Shown: piece by piece, positions 61,767-64,000 of the stretch
How the letters are laid out: each line of letters opens with the position of its first letter
Numbering within the stretch: position 1 is the first letter of the stretch
Assembly (NCBI GenBank): GCA_905182995.1
Contig: CAJJDP010000085.1
Coordinates: forward strand, 172,044-236,043
Length of the DNA stretch: 64,000 nt
Origin: Paramecium octaurelia
Lineage: Eukaryota; Ciliophora; Oligohymenophorea; Peniculida; Parameciidae
Direction of reading: 5' to 3'
Program-made: the position numbers and the translations under genes
Notes under the pieces: generated by a model
The model's database searches: none
The model's input: the letters and a program-made list of their open reading frames with translations, nothing else
Told to the model about the DNA's origin: nothing

Positions 61767-62921
61767 ATGAATAGCAAAGAGAAAATCGCCAAATATAAAG
61801 CCAGAGTCAATGATGTTATCTAAAATATGGTCTATGAATTATTCAAAAAACAACCAGAAAATTATGTAACTTAAATATTTAACCCTAGATTGATTGGATG
61901 ATTGAATATTTGGAAGTGCGAAGAGCAAAGCATAATGTTAGAACAACACAAAGTCTACAGATCGAGTATCATATTTCTTCTGAAGAAGAGAATGCCGAAG
62001 ATGTGGATGAGTTGGAAAAGGCAGTAAAAAAAGAACAGCAATTTCGTACTTCTGTAAGTGCCGAAGTCTATGGAATCTACAACAAAAAAGAGGACTTTAA
62101 ACCTAGAGTCATTCCCAAATCTTAGGATCAGAGGGAAAGAATAGAAAACAAATTGAGTGGAGTATTCATGTTCCAAGCACTTGATCAAAATGAAAGAAAC
62201 ATCATCATTGATGCCATGGAAGAAAAACACTTCAATCCTGGAGATTGGATCATTAATCAAGGCGATGATGGCAATGAATTGTATGTGGTGGCCTCAGGTC
62301 AACTAGACTGTTATAGAAGATTCTCTAAAGATTAAGAACCAAAATTAATCAAGCAATATTAAAGTGGAGACATGTTCGGTGAGTTGGCTCTTCTATACAA
62401 TGCACCAAGAGCAGCCTCCATCTAATCCAATACTGAATCAGTACTCTTTGCACTCGACAGATCTACATTCAATGCCATTGTTAAAGAAGCTACTGTCAAA
62501 AGAAGAGAACATTACGAAGAAGTCCTATCCAAAGTTGAAATACTCAAATCCATCGACTCCTATGAAAAGACTCAAATATGTGATGGTCTCAAAGAATAGC
62601 ACTTTAAGGCTCAAGAATACATTATTAAAGAAGGAGAAGAGGGACACAAGTTCTACATAGTTGTCAAAGGAAGTCTAATTGCACTTAAATAAAATGAAGA
62701 AGTTCTTAAATATTAAAGTGGAGACTATTTTGGTGAATTAGCTCTCATTAATAAAGTACCAAGGCAAGCCACCATCTAAGCTGAAGTAATCTTACATCTT
62801 AGAATTATAGACTGATTGTGTTGTTGTGTACTTAGACTACCAAGCATTCATAAGACTCCTAGGACCTATTGAAAACATATTATTAAGAAATGCAGAGAAC
62901 TACAAGAAATTTGTAAATTGA
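61767..62921 (+). CDS. cAMP-dependent protein kinase regulatory subunit
   Basis: The regulatory subunit inhibits PKA and releases it on cyclic-nucleotide binding. ATG 61767 (MNSKEKIAKYKARVNDVIQN). The N-terminal part has NYIDWMIEYLE, a docking-like helix. The inhibitor segment is QQFRTSVSAEVYG, where SAEVY matches PKA-R but only one Arg precedes the Ser/Thr. Two cyclic-nucleotide domains follow, with cassettes FGELALLYNAPRAAS and FGELALINKVPRQAT, both with the Glu and Arg needed for binding. Introns 61866-61888 (23 nt) and 62786-62810 (25 nt). TGA at 62919; 368 residues, normal size. In ciliates cAMP-PKA controls ciliary beating. Confidence 0.95.
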
Positions 62922-64000
62922 CAACAATATAAAACATATAGATAAATAAATTCATCACATTGTTAATATATTTTTATCAAGTATCTCTTTTAAATATTTT
63001 TATATCTTAACACTATTGCGGAAGTTATACTTTATAATTCCATAATCTTAACTCTTAATTAAGAAGAGAAATAAACAATAATGCCTAGAAAATGATTTAA
63101 ATTTGAAATATTATTTAGATAAACAAAAAGTAAGTATAAACTCTTTACTATTTGTAAGATTAATTATTGTATTACTTAGAAGATATAATTTTCAAATTTT
63201 ATTTAATAATCCTCCTTGTATTAAGTCTTTTTTAATCATCAATAAAGTTTCTAAATATATATTATTTCATTCATCACTTGGGGATGTAAGTAACATGATT
63301 AAAGTACTTTTTGTTGTTGAGAATATGATTGATTAGGTTCGAAACCTTTCCATGTAAGGATATTTTCGATCTAAATTGTCCCCATTATTATATAAATTAT
63401 ATGTTTCAAGGAATTTATTTTATTAATGATTTATAAATTAGTTTGTACTTTCATTTTGTTTACGTTTAATTGGTAGATCTATCTATTTTGATAATAATTT
63501 ACTGATATTTTTAATCTTACTTGGTATTTTCTTTTTTTCTTTTATAGGAATCTGGGTAATATGGCTTAAATAAGAATATTTCTTAAAGGGTTCTTCTTTA
63601 CAAAAATAATTTAAATTTAAATTTTATTTCATTAAACAACATTTTTACATTTTATTTTGACTATCTTCATACAAGTAATTAGGAAGAGATAATTCAGCTC
63701 AAAGTAAATAGAAAATACTTAAATTAGGGTTTATAATTAACCATATATAAAGATTCAGTCTTTCTGTACAAATGACAAATGTTATTTAAACTACTTTGTT
63801 TCTTTGCTTATAAATAGTCTAATATAAGTAAAATTACTATTAAATTCTACTTAACACATAGAAGGTTATGAAGTGATATTAATACTATAATATATTATTT
63901 AAACATTTACTATATATTTTGAATTTATTTAATTAGTACAAAATTTCCAAAGGGATAATTTTTCTGAAATTAGTTATAATTTTTGTATTTATATAAACCC
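62922..64000. other. No gene seen in the right-hand 1.1 kb
   Basis: AT-rich. Open frames in the ciliate code are short and lack coding character on both strands. A ggttcgaaacc at about 63336 looks like a tRNA T-arm, but no other tRNA arms surround it. Confidence 0.5.

Noticed and set aside
63300-63360. A tRNA gene (ggttcgaaacc T-arm-like sequence)
   Set aside because: No acceptor stem, D-arm or anticodon arm can be drawn around it.

Overview
The window reads as macronuclear DNA of a Paramecium-like ciliate. It is very AT-rich. Long open frames appear only when TAA and TAG are read as glutamine and TGA as the sole stop. Introns are tiny (about 20-30 nt, GT...AG), and genes are packed on both strands with gaps often below 100 bp. 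Standard-code ORFs in such DNA are mostly fragments or antisense shadows. All gene models here were made by hand reading with the ciliate code.

Layout. 1-13300: a giant surface-protein gene on the minus strand (signal peptide, Cys-rich part, beta-helix part, membrane C-terminus), cut by the left edge. 13862-24239: a second large Cys-rich membrane protein, two hypothetical genes, a single-pass membrane protein and a secreted RNase T2. 24622-34274: malic enzyme with a doubled N-terminal domain, a membrane RING E3 ligase of Tul1/DSC1 type, an IQ-like protein and a long coiled-coil protein. 34350-42670: a TVGYGD potassium channel, a small zinc-finger protein, a deiodinase-like selenoprotein with a SECIS, a coiled-coil protein and a small HTH protein. 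43885-49682: a cyclic-nucleotide-gated-channel-like gene, a type I membrane protein, a small secreted protein, a short-chain dehydrogenase and a C2HC zinc-finger protein. 49693-54734: an HflX-family GTPase, a tail-anchored protein and an asparaginase-ankyrin protein. 54745-62921: a Lys/Gln-rich protein, a short coiled coil, CCDC39 (axonemal ruler), another coiled coil and a PKA regulatory subunit. The right 1.1 kb shows no gene.

Five places hold one N base flanked by two identical 1.25-1.44 kb copies. These look like unmerged contig ends, not biology. They double part of the giant gene (twice inside it and once at its start), part of the coiled-coil gene and the whole selenoprotein gene.

The most interesting item is the selenoprotein. 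An in-frame TGA sits in the deiodinase motif GSIT-TGA-PPY, and a textbook SECIS hairpin can be drawn 15 nt after the stop. In this organism TGA would then be both the only stop and the selenocysteine codon. Other striking points are a malic enzyme whose catalytic Tyr and Lys sit in two different copies of its N-terminal domain, an asparaginase-like protein that lost its catalytic threonines, an HflX relative with altered G1 and G3 motifs, and a channel without a recognisable GYG filter. Ciliary and signalling genes (CCDC39, coiled coils, PKA-R, channels) are common, as expected for a ciliate. No virus-like element, transposon, tRNA, rRNA or CRISPR array was seen.
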